From Liquidambar formosana (Eukaryota; Streptophyta; Magnoliopsida; Saxifragales; Altingiaceae): 64,000 nt of DNA. Below, one piece after another: positions 46,870 through 58,600 of the stretch. A program made the translations under genes and the position numbers. The notes beneath the pieces are model-generated. The model made no database searches and was not told the DNA's origin. It saw nothing but the letters and a program-made list of their open reading frames with translations. Numbering within the stretch: position 1 is the stretch's first letter; the number at the start of each line of letters is the position of its first letter. The stretch lies in assembly GCA_039720395.1 (NCBI GenBank), contig CM077823.1:7768107-7832106 (forward strand), written 5' to 3'.

Positions 46870-48554
46870 TCACTTGGCATGCTGCTTCAGAAGGCCAGAG
46901 ACAGAAGCACAATGTGTGGAGTTATTGTTGCATTTCTCGCAGCAAGATTGCAGCAACTCAATGACCTTAAGGCACCTAAACCATTTGCGAACAATATAAA
47001 TAAATAAGTGAAAAAAAAATGATAAATAACTACTGTAACCACGATTACACAAAAGTTTGATATGACCACTTTAAGTTCTGGACTGCTTAAACAACGAGTG
47101 CCGCTCACTGGAAATAAGTAAATCGTGTATTAGGTTGAAAAACCTTGGGTTCGAAACCCTCTAGGCAGTAAAACCTCATCAGCGGCTGCTTTGAAACCCA
47201 TCTTCATGCTAACTAACTAGCATCTAATAACTAAATAATAGCCCACCAAAAAAGAAAGAAAAAAAAAATTAAGAAACGAAGAAATAAAGAAAGAAAAGGT
47301 TCAAAAATCATGTATACAGTAGAACTTATCTGAGGAAAGAAGTTGAAAAGAAATTACACCTTCCAATTTTTTTAAACTACAACAGCTACCTATAAGGGCT
47401 TTAGCTGGTTAAACAGTCTGACCAAATTAGGAGGCCTACATCAGATCAGCACATGGATGAAACGATCTCACAGAATACTTTCCAATTTCAGCACATTAAT
47501 TACGGACTCTGGATATTTAATTAATAATGGTTAGTTTGAACAAAAAAATGCTTGATAGCAGTGCCTCAATCAAGCTTGGACAAAGCTATTCATCTGCATC
47601 GAAGAGTCACTTCCTAGTTTACATAGGTGAAAGCTACTAACCCAAGGTTGTCAAGGTCCTTAACAATTGAAAAAAGGTTGTACCCTAGTGCGCAAGACTC
47701 CTGCCTATAGCGGGGTCTGGGAGAGGTAAGTGGTAGGCTGGCTTACCCCCATTTTGAAGAGGCTAATTCCTGAACTCAACCCCCCAAGCATCAGTCGGGC
47801 AGATGAGCACTAGCTATCGCTCCAGGTCCAAATTACCAAATTACTACTCTTTCTACTCTCCAACAGTTGAAAGCTCGGGATGCTGTGCACTAATACACAG
47901 CAACTAAGAAAGCTAAAGCGGCATACTGAAAGGGTGACAAGATTCTTCTGATATAGTCTGTCAATCAGTGTCAAGAAAGCCTCATACAACCAAGTAACTA
48001 ACAGTAAAAAACCTTTCAGACATACACACTACTGGAGGGACGAGTTCTGCCTACTAGAATGACTGTTCCCTAAAACAAGTTTGGAAAGAATTTCAACCGA
48101 AATCCTTAAGGTGAAGTCTGATGTAAAACCGCATCACACAGTCCAAACATGAATTGGCTAGAAACAGGCTCAAGAAGCAAACACAGGCTTGAAAGAGTTT
48201 GGATGGATAAAAATCAGCCACAATGAAAGTATATACCCATCATGCATGATATCTTAACACTCAATTTCAATAACAATGTCATAGTGAATAAGTACACCAA
48301 CTTATTGATCAAACTCACCACTAACACCAATGTCACGATTATTTTTATTTTTATTTTTAAATGATGGCTGCACACAAGACAGGAACACTTTGACAGTGGA
48401 TTGTAGAAAAATATCTTCAAATTGAATTACCAATTGAAGAGAAGCTAAGACAGTGGTAATATTAAAGGCCAACAGCTGAACCAGTCACCAAAAAATTCAT
48501 AGAAAGGCCATGTGTACATTAGTTTTATGGCTCCAAGATCATAACCAACTATGA

Positions 48555-48590
<36 letters not shown>

Positions 48591-50214
48591 AAGAAAGTTT
48601 CACCATAAGTTCCAAGACAGAAAAAGTCAGGGAAGCATTTCCTGAGTGCATAGGCTTCACTTGATATTATTCCTATTGTCCTAAATTGCATGTAATTACA
48701 GATAAAACACAAGTCGAAATGAAAAGAATGTAGAACCTACACCAAAAACCATGGCTTGAAGATTGAACTGGAAACAATTGCACTTCCCAATGAAGAATAC
48801 GAATGCATGAACTCTATGGTTAACACACCATTAGGAGTGGAGTTACTCGGTGACACAACCAGTGTTTCCCAACTGTCTGGCAATGAACTGATTCTTCTCA
48901 AGCAGCTATTCAGTACTAAGACTAGTTATGATGATAAATTGATAACAACTGTCTGAAATTATTTTTGGCTGTGGTTTTCTTTTGTTTTGTTTAAAAAAAA
49001 AATTATAAAATTTTCACTCTGGCTATTTATAATGTGCACGTCTGGAAATGTGTACCCATATTTTTCCACCACGGCGTGCATTTCGTGTCATTGCTTGCCA
49101 CCCTGCTTCTATTTGTCTAGATGTGATCCAAGCAGGTTATAAATGTTCTGGTAGAAAAGGCTGTCACAAATTTTGAGCTTGATGCAGAATCAGATACATC
49201 CATTGAAGCGGTGTGAATCAGCAGCATATGCCTCCGTGCTTAAAAAATAGTTTCCAATCGCTTTTCTGGGCATGCCATGGGGCTCTCCCCAGGGAGAGGC
49301 TGACCAAAAATGCCTTAAGGTGTCAAAATCAAGGTTGTACTCCCACTGGGCAAATGCCGATTGGGTAATTGGGTGCATACCTGAGGAAAGCCAGGCATGC
49401 CTTTTATGCCCTATCTGTAGAGGCATACACCTCTTAGGATTCCAGTCAGATGTAAGCCTAACTATGGTCAGAAAACAAAAACCCCCTAGCCTAATAATTT
49501 CTTTTGAATGAGAGATGAAAGAGAGACCTTTGAACAAACAGCAAGGAGAGAGAAGAAAAGACTGCACTGTCAAAGAAAGGAAAAGGGAAGATTGATGGCT
49601 GGCGATTGCTTCATCTCAAGTTTGGAAATATCTCTTTAGAGTGTCTAGTTGTTCAGCTCTCTTTCCAATCACAATTATTAATATTAGGAACATTTTCCTT
49701 TTTATCTTTTAACTATTAGGGTTAGTAAAAGCCCCTGCTAGTCATTTAAGATTGCTTTATCAGTTAATAACCAATTAAGGTTAAGAACCATCAACACTAA
49801 CCTATTTTATATGGTTAATTAACCACTCTTACATCGGATTTCCATGTTCTTATATATCAAGATGAAGATGGTCAACTCTTCATTTCTCCTACTACAAAAA
49901 ACACAAATTTCAATTGGTTAAATAAGCCAGCAAAACATGGTAATCCAAGATTAGATAAGATTTATGTATTATAATGAGAGCAAAAAGTTATTTTCTATCA
50001 CATATCAAGTAGCCTAAATGAGATTCTCGTTGGATCATAGTGAGGTCATGTTTATATATATTTGAAATTGCTAAAGCTCTGCTTAGAAATTTGCCTAAAT
50101 AACTTCCTCCACTCGGACATGGAGTCTCATGTAGACTGGAATGGGAAAGATTTAACATATAGTTGGCAATCAAGGTTGATCTATTAAGGCACTGGAGCTT
50201 AAATACATACATAT

Positions 50215-50247
<33 letters not shown>

Positions 50248-50282
50248 TTTATATATAAATATACATACATATATATATATAC

Positions 50283-50316
<34 letters not shown>

Positions 50317-51914
50317 ATATATACACATACATACATACATACAGTCATACATACATATATATATATTGTATCTTTTGGAGTTTTAACTTTTAAAGGGGTG
50401 TCCTTTGTTGTTCATAGGATTTGATACCCCCCCTCTCCCCTCCTTCTGTTTCGGTATTCGGCTCATATAAATCATGCTGTTTTCAGTAATTCAGTAGTGT
50501 TAGCTTGTTGTAAGGTAAAATTTTAGAGAATATCTTCTTTCCTTTTCCTTTGTCTCTGTCCTGGGCTTCTTTTCATTAAGAGAGGAGTAAGTGAGTAACA
50601 CATTACCTACAAATGAAGACTTACAAAGAAAATCGTGAAAAAAGTTGGGATAATCAGCACAACTCTGGCCATAGCAACACAATTGGTACCAAATCAAGAA
50701 GGAGAAGTAGGTAGGGAACAGACATCGATTCTTGTTTTGAGCATTAAAATCTTATATATATGCATTCACCTCAATCAAACAAACATCTATCAGATAAATT
50801 ATTTAATTAAGCTAATTTTAAAAAATAGCATCATAACTTCTTTTTTTTCTTGATAGGAAACGGCTTGTATCACATTAAGAAGAAAAACTGAAAAACATCG
50901 TGGAGCAAGAGTCCAACAGAGCAAAAACTAAAAGCCTAACCTGAGTGATGTGCTCATTTGGACTGTCAAAGGGTAAGGCTGTCTTATTTTCCAGCAGCTG
51001 TCTTCAGTGGTTTAGCTTATGCATTTATTTCCTTGAGTTTGCATGTAGTTAGTGGATTATATGCATATAAATAGGAATCTGTCCAGCAGAAGAGTAGTTT
51101 TTCCCGAAATTAATCATTCACAACAGCAGTTGTAAGAGCTTAGGCTCAATTTCTATCCAATAATCAACGGATCCTTTGAATTTCCTTCAATTTCTCTCTG
51201 TTTCTCTCATTTTCTAGCCTTTTCTTAGCTAGATTGCTTGAGTTTCTGGTGCGATTCCATCACTGAGACCATCAGAATACTCATCAAAAGAGCCTAAACA
51301 GACTGTACACAATCAAATCCCACAAACCCAAAAAGTATGCCACCCTATACAATCTATCAACATCCAACCCAAAGACAGTATAGCATCATATTTTGTCATG
51401 ATCTTATTAGGAAAGAGTATTGTATTTTAGAGGGGGAAAAGAAAGATTTTGATAAAACTATAAGCAACTTTGGAAGTCATGATTGAAAAAAAAAAAAGAA
51501 AAAAAAAAAGTTGGGGGGGTATTATTATCATAAAAAACAAAAGACTTCCCCAGACCGCATTACAATCCCATCAAGAATGGAAATAATCCAAGAATAGATT
51601 ATTTTTTATATATGGAATAAAATATATCTTGGTCAATGTCTAAGTGAATCATTAATTATAAAACCTAAACAGCTAAATTATTTGAAATGCAACAATTCCT
51701 CATGGAAAAAAGACAAAACAGAATTATACAAAAAATTAGGGGGAAAAAAAAAAGGCAGACATAAAAGGCTTAGAATTTGAATCATTTTATAATTTAATAT
51801 TATATATATAAAAGTTATTGAGACGTACTTTCGAGGGTCGAAGTTGTTCTTGGTGAGGCAGGCTTGAATGTTGCACGCCTCCTTCTTGCACGGCTCTTTG
51901 CTGTCCTGTGCCAT
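46870..51914 (-). CDS. CMC4: CMC4-like twin-cysteine mitochondrial protein, 2 exons, 63 aa
   Basis: Exon 1 is 51914-51829 ([20 protein letters not shown] then TKNNFDPR) and exon 2 is 46975-46870 ([20 protein letters not shown] then [14 protein letters not shown], stop). The join is AA|G with donor GTACGT and acceptor GGTTTAG; 192 nt stay in frame. Cysteines are at 9, 14, 19, 30, 40, 41, 44 and 51. C30-x9-C40 and C41-x9-C51 fit the Cx9C pattern of the intermembrane-space CMC4/p8-MTCP1 family, which is of similar size. Such proteins are imported and oxidised by the MIA40 pathway. The exons were missed by simple ORF calling because of the 4853-bp intron. The gene converges on NIPA and diverges from EI24. 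Confidence 0.85.
47095..47290 (+). mobile_element. Possible SINE, CMC4 intron
   Basis: A B-box-like GGGTTCGAAACCCT sits near 47149 with an A-rich tail at 47250-47300. The A box is weak. Confidence 0.35.
47645..47832 (-). mobile_element. tRNA-derived SINE, decayed, CMC4 intron
   Basis: + strand segments GTACCCTAGTGCGCAAGACT, GCGGGGTCTGGGAGAGGTAA and the final CAGTCGGGCAGATGAGCACT are those of a common plant SINE read in reverse. The tRNA-like head is at the right end. No target duplication was found. Confidence 0.6.
48558..48587 (+). repeat. A30 homopolymer, CMC4 intron
   Basis: Thirty uninterrupted A residues, possibly a retroposon tail. The 66-codon + ORF further on (48756-48956) has no recognisable family. 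Confidence 0.8.
49190..49573 (-). other. Unrecognised 127-codon ORF in the CMC4 intron, same strand as CMC4
   Basis: The segment is richer in GC than its surroundings. It encodes [40 protein letters not shown], and ends [17 protein letters not shown] cannot match it to a family. It could be a retroposed gene fragment, part of a transposon, or an alternative exon. No splice or promoter evidence. Confidence 0.25.
50202..50365 (+). repeat. (ATAC)n/(TA)n microsatellite
   Basis: About 160 bp of ATAC and TATA repeats in the CMC4 intron. Confidence 0.95.
50880..51280 (+). mobile_element. Possible decayed Copia-type LTR
   Basis: A TATA-like TATAAATAGG near 51067 is followed by a T/C-rich stretch and TTCTGGTGCGATTCCATCAC near 51246, which resembles Copia LTR ends. 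Boundaries were not seen. Confidence 0.3.
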
Positions 51915-52086
51915 TTTCTCTCCCCGTAGCAGCGTTTACCCGCTGGGAACCGACCTTCTCAATGTGAGAAGTCGAAATCTATATATACATGGGTTCTCAT
52001 GCCACGACAGCCAACAAAATGGTTAGATCGCGTCGAGCTTACCCAGCCCAGAACCGAGTTCGGATTCGGTGCTGGTGAGCAATTAC
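51915..52086 (-). promoter_or_regulatory. CMC4 upstream region
   Basis: The leader lies right of the ATG at 51914. Read on the minus strand, TATATATAGATTTCGACTTC near 51980 is TATA-like. Inference from position. Confidence 0.4.
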
Positions 52087-52314
52087 GAGTCACTTGATGA
52101 GGTATTTGACCACTTGAATTAAAAAATTTAAAAGTTATTATTAAAATGTGATCAAAATATCAATTTTTTTGAACTTTTAATCTGAACCATTGAAAGGATC
52201 CGAGTCACTTGATGAAGTATTTGACCACTTGAATTAAAAAAATTTAAAAGTTATTATTAAAATGATCAAAATACCAATTTTTTAAACTTTTAATCTGAAC
52301 CATCGAAAGGATCG
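52087..52314 (+). repeat. Tandem duplication, 115-bp unit x 2
   Basis: GAGTCACTTGATGA recurs at 52087 and 52202, followed by near-identical sequence. It lies upstream of the CMC4 promoter. Confidence 0.9.
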
Positions 52315-52529
52315 TCTAACAGCTCGGCTCCCCAAAACCCACTTTAAACAGGACTAAGAAAAATGGGAAGGATCAAAGAAGTTGAGGGACAAATTTGTCA
52401 TTATGCTTTATTCAAATTAAAGAAATTTGGAGAGAAAAGAAGAGAGTGAAAATAAGTACTAGTGAAAAAATATAGCCATCTATAACTTTCATTTATTGGC
52501 CACCTCTTAACTTTTTGTAAGTACCCAAA

Positions 52530-53392
52530 ATATTCATTTAAATGTTTGATTTTGAAAACAACATTTTTTTATAAAGTTGTTACATTTTCTATTGGACAAT
52601 AAGACGGGTTTTCATGAAAACCTTCTATATTTTTTATAAAATCTTAAAAAGTTTAAAATAAATAGAGGGTGCAAAAAAAGTAATAGGGTGGCAATTAGGG
52701 GTGTTAATGGTTTTGGTTAAAACCGAGAACCAAACCGAACCAAACTGGGCGGTTTGGTTTGGTTTTTTTGTCATTAGGTTCGGTTATGGTTTTAATTTTA
52801 GAAAACCGAACTTAATTGGTTTGGTTTTGGTTTTCAATTTTAAAAAACCGAACCAAACCGGAAAACCGAAAAAACCGAAAAATATAATATATATATATAT
52901 ATATAAACTTAAAGTTTGTAAATTCCCAATTATAATAAGGGTAAAATAGGTAATGGGCTTGTTTTTGTTGATTTTAAGTTTCTTATTGTTTTCCTTTTTT
53001 AGATTGGCATGTATTAAACTAGCTATTAATGTTGTGTGTATTAATATTGTGTGTGATATTAACATATTAATATATGTCAATATGTTTCTATTTTAATACA
53101 ATGTTTGTTTTTTTTAGTTGCTAATGTAATGCTTTTATTAAAAATGTTTTTATTTGGAGTTTGGCACATCATTTTTTTTTATTTTCAATTATTTGTTGTT
53201 ACTTGATAGGTTAAAACCGAAACCGAACCGAACCAAACCGAAATATAATGGTTTGGTTTGGTTTGGTTTTTTTATAATATGGTTTGGTTTTGGTTTGGGA
53301 GGAACAAAACCGAAGTATAATGGTTTGGTTTGAAATCTCCCCTAAAACCGAACCAAAGCGAACCATTAACACCCCTAGTGGCAATAGCTACA
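52530..53392. mobile_element. Mutator-like MITE arm (copy C) split by a hAT MITE
   Basis: 52530-52695 resembles the right arm of copy A (AAGTTGT, then TTTCATGAAAACCTTC, then AAAATCTTAAAAAGTTTAAA). It resumes at 53378 with GTGGCAATAGC after the 682-bp insertion. The left arm is missing or very diverged. Confidence 0.55.
52696..53377. mobile_element. hAT MITE (682 bp) with perfect 8-bp target duplication
   Basis: Ends TAGGGGTGTTAATGGTT and CGAACCATTAACACCCCTA are inverted. GTGGCAAT flanks both sides (52688-52695 and 53378-53385). Subterminal zones are dense in AACCGAACC/GGTTTGGTT. No transposase. Confidence 0.9.
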
Positions 53393-54170
53393 TTCATTGT
53401 GTAATAAGGGGCATATTGGAATTTTATGTAAATATTTTATATTCTCTACTTTTCTTTTAATGAGATCTAACCAAACAGGGTAAAAAGAATTACTTTCTTT
53501 TCTCTTTCTCTTCCCTCTTATTTGTCCAAATAGGGTAAAGAAGAAATTATTTTATATCTTAATCTTATCTGCTGGTCTTCTTTTTCTCCCAACAAGATTT
53601 TCTCTTCTCCCCATTTCTCTTAGTCCATACGAAACTTTAAATATTTTCTTAATTTTTTTAAAAAGTGTTATTTATCCCAAATCATTTTTTAAAACTCAAT
53701 ATCCCAAATGAGGTGACATCTTGGTATTGTATCTATTTTTGATTAACTATTCAAATCTGAATTCAAAATTCAAAATTATGAATAATTATGTTGTTATATC
53801 ATAAAAATTCTACACCGTAATACATTAATATTATAACCAAGCCTCCTAATAAGATATTTCTTTGGTTTCACTTTGTTTAATCACCTTTGACCCAACACGC
53901 ATATTAAGGAGGGGCATATAATTTTATCTCCAAAAAAAATTTTCAAAAGAAAGAAGTAAAATATAATAAAGGTTATTTTTGAAAAGTAAATGTTTCTCTG
54001 CTTTGATTTTTAACAATAATAAAATATTTTGTGACATCTCAAAATAAAAAATGTGATCCAACAAAATGGAGAAAAAGAAACATTATAATCCCCTAATTAA
54101 TAAGAATTTTAACAACCAATAAGAAATAATAATAATCTTTACATAGGATGACTTCTTAAATCTTCCTCTT
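53393..54170. other. Intergenic stretch, nothing recognised
   Basis: AT-rich; no supported feature. Confidence 0.5.
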
Positions 54171-54174
54171 AGGC

Positions 54175-54327
54175 ATCGATGGTATGATAGTATAGTGATA
54201 GTTGCCTCACTTATTAAGTGAGTAATTTAAGGTTCAAGTTTATAGAATAGCCATTGATATTAGAGGGGTTAGGGTTAAGAGATAACTTTAATCCATTTAA
54301 AAAAAAAAAAAAGAAAAAAAGAAAAAC
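54175..54327 (+). mobile_element. Probable SINE
   Basis: A-box-like TAGTATAGTGATAGTTG, B-box-like GGTTCAAGTTTA, and an A-rich tail at 54297-54325. Flanks CTTCCTCTTAGGC and CTCCTTCTTGGGC are an imperfect direct repeat. Confidence 0.45.
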
Positions 54328-54594
54328 TCCTTCTTGGGCTTAGAGTGAGTCTTCCATGTAATTGTGACATGGGCATGTGGTGTCACGGGCTAATAGAAAC
54401 CAAACAAAATAGGATTATGTGATCAAAAAATATACTGATAATTCTACTTTACTTTGTCAGTATTGATCCGTGACAGTACATCAGCCATGTCACACTTACG
54501 TATAAGTTTTTCTCCTTGGGCTTATTCATGGGAGTTCATGCCATTATGTCTTGCTGCAAGGCTGCACCAGAGACTTTTTGAAGTTCCAATTGAA

Positions 54595-54992
54595 GGGAAC
54601 GGCTATTGCAACCCCTATTCTTATAACCCCACCCCTTTCTTTTTTATTTTTAAGATTTCATGAAAAATATAAAAGGTTTTTGCAAAAACCGGTCACTCAG
54701 TCCATTAGAAACATCATTTTGAACAACTTTGCAGAAGAAAGTTTTTCTAAAATTTATTGTTTAGGTAGACTTTTTGACAAAAAAATGAAATAAATGCTAT
54801 AAAGGGCTAAAAAGTATATTTAAACGATAGATTTAGGAAGAACTTTCTTCTACAAAGTTGTTCAAAATGATGTTTTCTAATAGACTTCATGATTGGTTTT
54901 CATATAAACCTTTTATATTTTGCATAAAACCTTAAAAACCTAAAGGATGGGGGGTGGGGTGATAAGAATGGGGGATTGCAATAGCCGTTCCC
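54595..54992. mobile_element. Mutator-like foldback MITE (398 bp), copy B, complete
   Basis: Ends GGGAACGGCTATTGCAACCC and GATTGCAATAGCCGTTCCC begin inverted arms of about 170 bp (AAACATCATTTTGAACAAC is mirrored by GTTGTTCAAAATGATGTTT). The 9-bp flanks CCAATTGAA (54586-54594) and CCTATTGAA (54993-55001) differ at one base, which is the Mutator-type duplication length. Confidence 0.85.
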
Positions 54993-55379
54993 CCTATTGA
55001 ATTCCACGGGGATCACCAACTAAGCTGTAAGCCTGCAAGGGTCACAGCCTTCCTCAATGGAGTGGAGTGGCCCAGAGTGCCAGACTACCTATCTGTGGTG
55101 GTCTCGACAGCACCTGATCTTTAAACGCAATGTAAAAACCAATTCTTGGAATCCACGTAGCTTTCATGGATAAATTAGAAGACCCGCGAATCAGCTTATC
55201 ATTGCCCCATATATATTGCATATTTTTTAGTCCAGTTACAAGTCTTGTAGTCGAAGTTCTCTCTCTCCTGATTCTCTTTGCTTGTCCTCTCTCCCTCTCC
55301 TTCCTCTCTCTCCTCCACGGCTCCGCCTTTATTTTGTGAAGCTATAATTTGCTCCCCTACTCCCTAGCATACATTAAAT

Positions 55380-55426
55380 ATATATATATATATATAGCTC
55401 TCTTTTCTGATTAACTGTAATCCTCT

Positions 55427-55457
<31 letters not shown>

Positions 55458-55466
55458 CGTAGAAGA
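55380..55466 (+). promoter_or_regulatory. EI24 leader with (TA)n and CT-rich tract
   Basis: A TA run at 55379-55395 and a CT tract at 55424-55457 lie directly before the ATG at 55467. Another CT tract (55592-55627) opens intron 1. Transcription start not determined. Confidence 0.45.
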
Positions 55467-55590
55467 ATGGAAACAAGTAGAAAGCCTTTAATGGGAGTTG
55501 TAAGAACAAAATTGAAGCAGGCATCGTTGCTCTGGTTTGAGGGTTTCAGAGAGGCTTGTTGTCTTCACAGGGTCATCATCCTCTGTCTCA

Positions 55591-55640
<50 letters not shown>

Positions 55641-58600
55641 GATACCTATATTATGCGTATATAGTCTGATGTTATATGTCATAATTTTTTACATGACGTA
55701 AATTTGCCTAATTTTCCACTTTTCTTCTTTTTATGCTTCCATTGCGCTCATATTTTATAATTACCTCTACTTTCCGTTTGGTTGCTGAGAAAATCGAGGA
55801 ACACTAAACAAAAGATTATTATTATTATTATTGCGTTTTTGGGTTGTTTTGGTGACCTCAAGGAAGGAAATTTTAGTTGACTTTGGTTCAGTTGAATGGA
55901 GGTTTTTGTTTTCTCGTGTCCCAATAAAGGGAATTTTTTTTTCTTTTCTTTTTTTAAATTTTAATTTCTTCAGAATTTTGATATTTTTTATCATTCTTTT
56001 TCTCGGCAACCAAACAAGAGTATTAATTAATTAATTGGTTAATTTTTCTGGGGCAGGTCGAAAAAACTTTCAATTCGGACAGGACAGTGCTTTCTCTTAA
56101 ATGGTTTGATTTTCTTAGGAAGGTAATCCCCCTTCTCTCTCTCTCTATATATATATATAATGTGAATTGATTTATTAGGCTTTTGTCAGATGTTGAATAG
56201 TTCTTTTTTCAAGTAAAACATGCCAGAATCTTTTAAGTGTTGGATGTCTTGATTTTTGTTCATTTGCAGTATATTTATTCTAAACTCAGTTGTCATCCCT
56301 ACCCTACAATGGATACTACCTGATCAGTGCACACAAATTAGTTCTCAAGAACAATGCTTATCCGGCGGTATTTTGAAACTTTATTACTTATTACGTCTTG
56401 GACTCATACAACTCTTTTATGTAAGTTTTCATTGGTTATCATATTTATCATTTAATATAAAAGTTGTGTGATGTTGTGTCTCCATGTTAAGCTCAATTGC
56501 AACCATTTAACTACTATTATTATGATTATTCTTATTATTGTGATTATTTTGCGGGAAACTTGTATCTCTAATGATGAATATGCATTGTGTGTCATTGATC
56601 TTATCATTTAAATTTATTTTGCGAAGCATAACGTTGGGGCAAATGGAGGTGTTCTGCACCTTATTGCAATGTTGATCTTGTGAATGTCTGGTTTTATTCA
56701 CATGGTTTCCTCAAGCTGTATGTTTTTTCTCATATAGTGGAACTGTTGGCACTGGGGAAGCATTGAATATCCATTTCTTTGTAATAGTGGCTTGGAGATA
56801 TGCAAGAATAGATCAAGAACATCTATTTCTCATATGCCCATGAAAAGGATACCCGAAATGAAACCTTAACCTGACTACTAGGCCAAGCTTGGAATTCACT
56901 AGAGTTTCTCTTTCATAAGAGTTTGACCAAAGGTTTTTAAAGCACAGGTTTCTTAAGAGTGGAGAGAACCCAATTCAACTTTGGGTACTGTTAGGTTTTC
57001 AACCTAAAAGCTTAAGCTATTAGGTAGGAGGCCCAAATAGGTATAATGAAGTCTTATCAAACCCAATATTTGGGTTATGTGGGATGTGGGACTTCCCAAC
57101 AATCGCCCTTACGTGTAGGCCTAACAGACAAGAACAAGCCTATCATGTGAAGAACAAAGACAGGCTCACGAATGGAATGAGCCCAAGAACGACATGCTTT
57201 TATACCATAATAAGTTTCTAACCTAAAAGCTTAAGTTGTTAGGTGGAGGGCCGAAATAGGTATATGAAGTCATATATCAAAGTCAATATTTGGGTGATGT
57301 GAGATGTGGGACTTCTTAACAAATATAATTAAAACAGTGCAATGACTGTGGCTTAAATACCATTAAGCCACCAAATGACATGATGATCCTCATCCTTTTC
57401 ATTACCTTATCACAAACGTACTAATAAGAACATGTGAAGCCCACATGTGGATTGAACTGCCATAACCAAAACTGATTTTATATTTTTACCAAGAGAGGTG
57501 TCTTTAACAAATCTAGATGACTTAAGAGAAAAAAAAATCTAGATGACTTTATCTCAGTGAACAAAAAAAAAAAAAGAAAAAAGAAAGAAGAACAAACTGA
57601 GTCCAATTGAATTTTCCTAACAGTCGCTAACATGTGTCCTGTACAATTATGCTGTTTGGAGTTTAAATTGAGGCGTAGTGTTCACGATGAATCCATCTGA
57701 ACTCGTGTTTTGACACAATTTTTACCAATTAATTACTGCCTTTTATAAGAATCTAAGCACCCCTTAGAACCTTCATTAAGCCACTTGCAGCTGTATAGAC
57801 ACATCTTTTGGATTGTAAGCTAATTAAAGAATTATTATTCTGTTTTGAATTGAAAACATTTTGAAAATTAGGCAACTTTCTTAGATCACCATCATGCATT
57901 TTGTTTCCAGTTGTCCCTGCTCCCTATCTCTAAATTCAATCCATGCCTATGCCTTCTAGGGTGATATTTATTTGGAGACCTTCAAGGAGTCTTCTCATTA
58001 TCCATTATCGTCTCGTCCAACATTACTTGCCAGGCCGGTAGGCAGCACTAGTGTTTCATTTATGTTATTGGGATACACAACATAAGGAAAACTGGAATTA
58101 AGAACCCAATGTCTTTGGAAGGTATCAGCACTTACAAATACTGGGTGAACATTTCCATACCATAATAATTTATTTTAAAAAGATTTTATATTTTCCCTCA
58201 TTTGTTTTTTTAGACAAATCATCTATCGTGTTCCATCTTATTTGAGTACTGGTACTTAATGTTTTTTTTCCTGATTTGAATGTGGAACTAGATTTACTCT
58301 TTTCAAGAGTATTCTTTTACCCTGCCATAACCTACCAAGACTCATGTTGGACTATCAACCTAGGGTACCCTTTTTCTCAAATCATCAAAGAGTAAACTGT
58401 CGTAAACATCTTCCATACAGATTTTACCATTCCCATTATGTGTAGTAGTGATGAGATGCTCGATCCAGAGCCGAAGGAATTACAAGAAGCTCTTATTGCC
58501 AGCACTCAACAAAGCAATTGTAGGCACAACGGAAATTTCTTTATTCTTTTCTTCCTCTTTAATAATATTTCTTTTTGTTGCTGATAAAAAAAAATAAAAT

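Noticed and set aside
48756..48956. 66-codon + strand ORF in the CMC4 intron as a gene
   Set aside because: No recognisable family, promoter or splice context; kept only as a note under the A30 entry.
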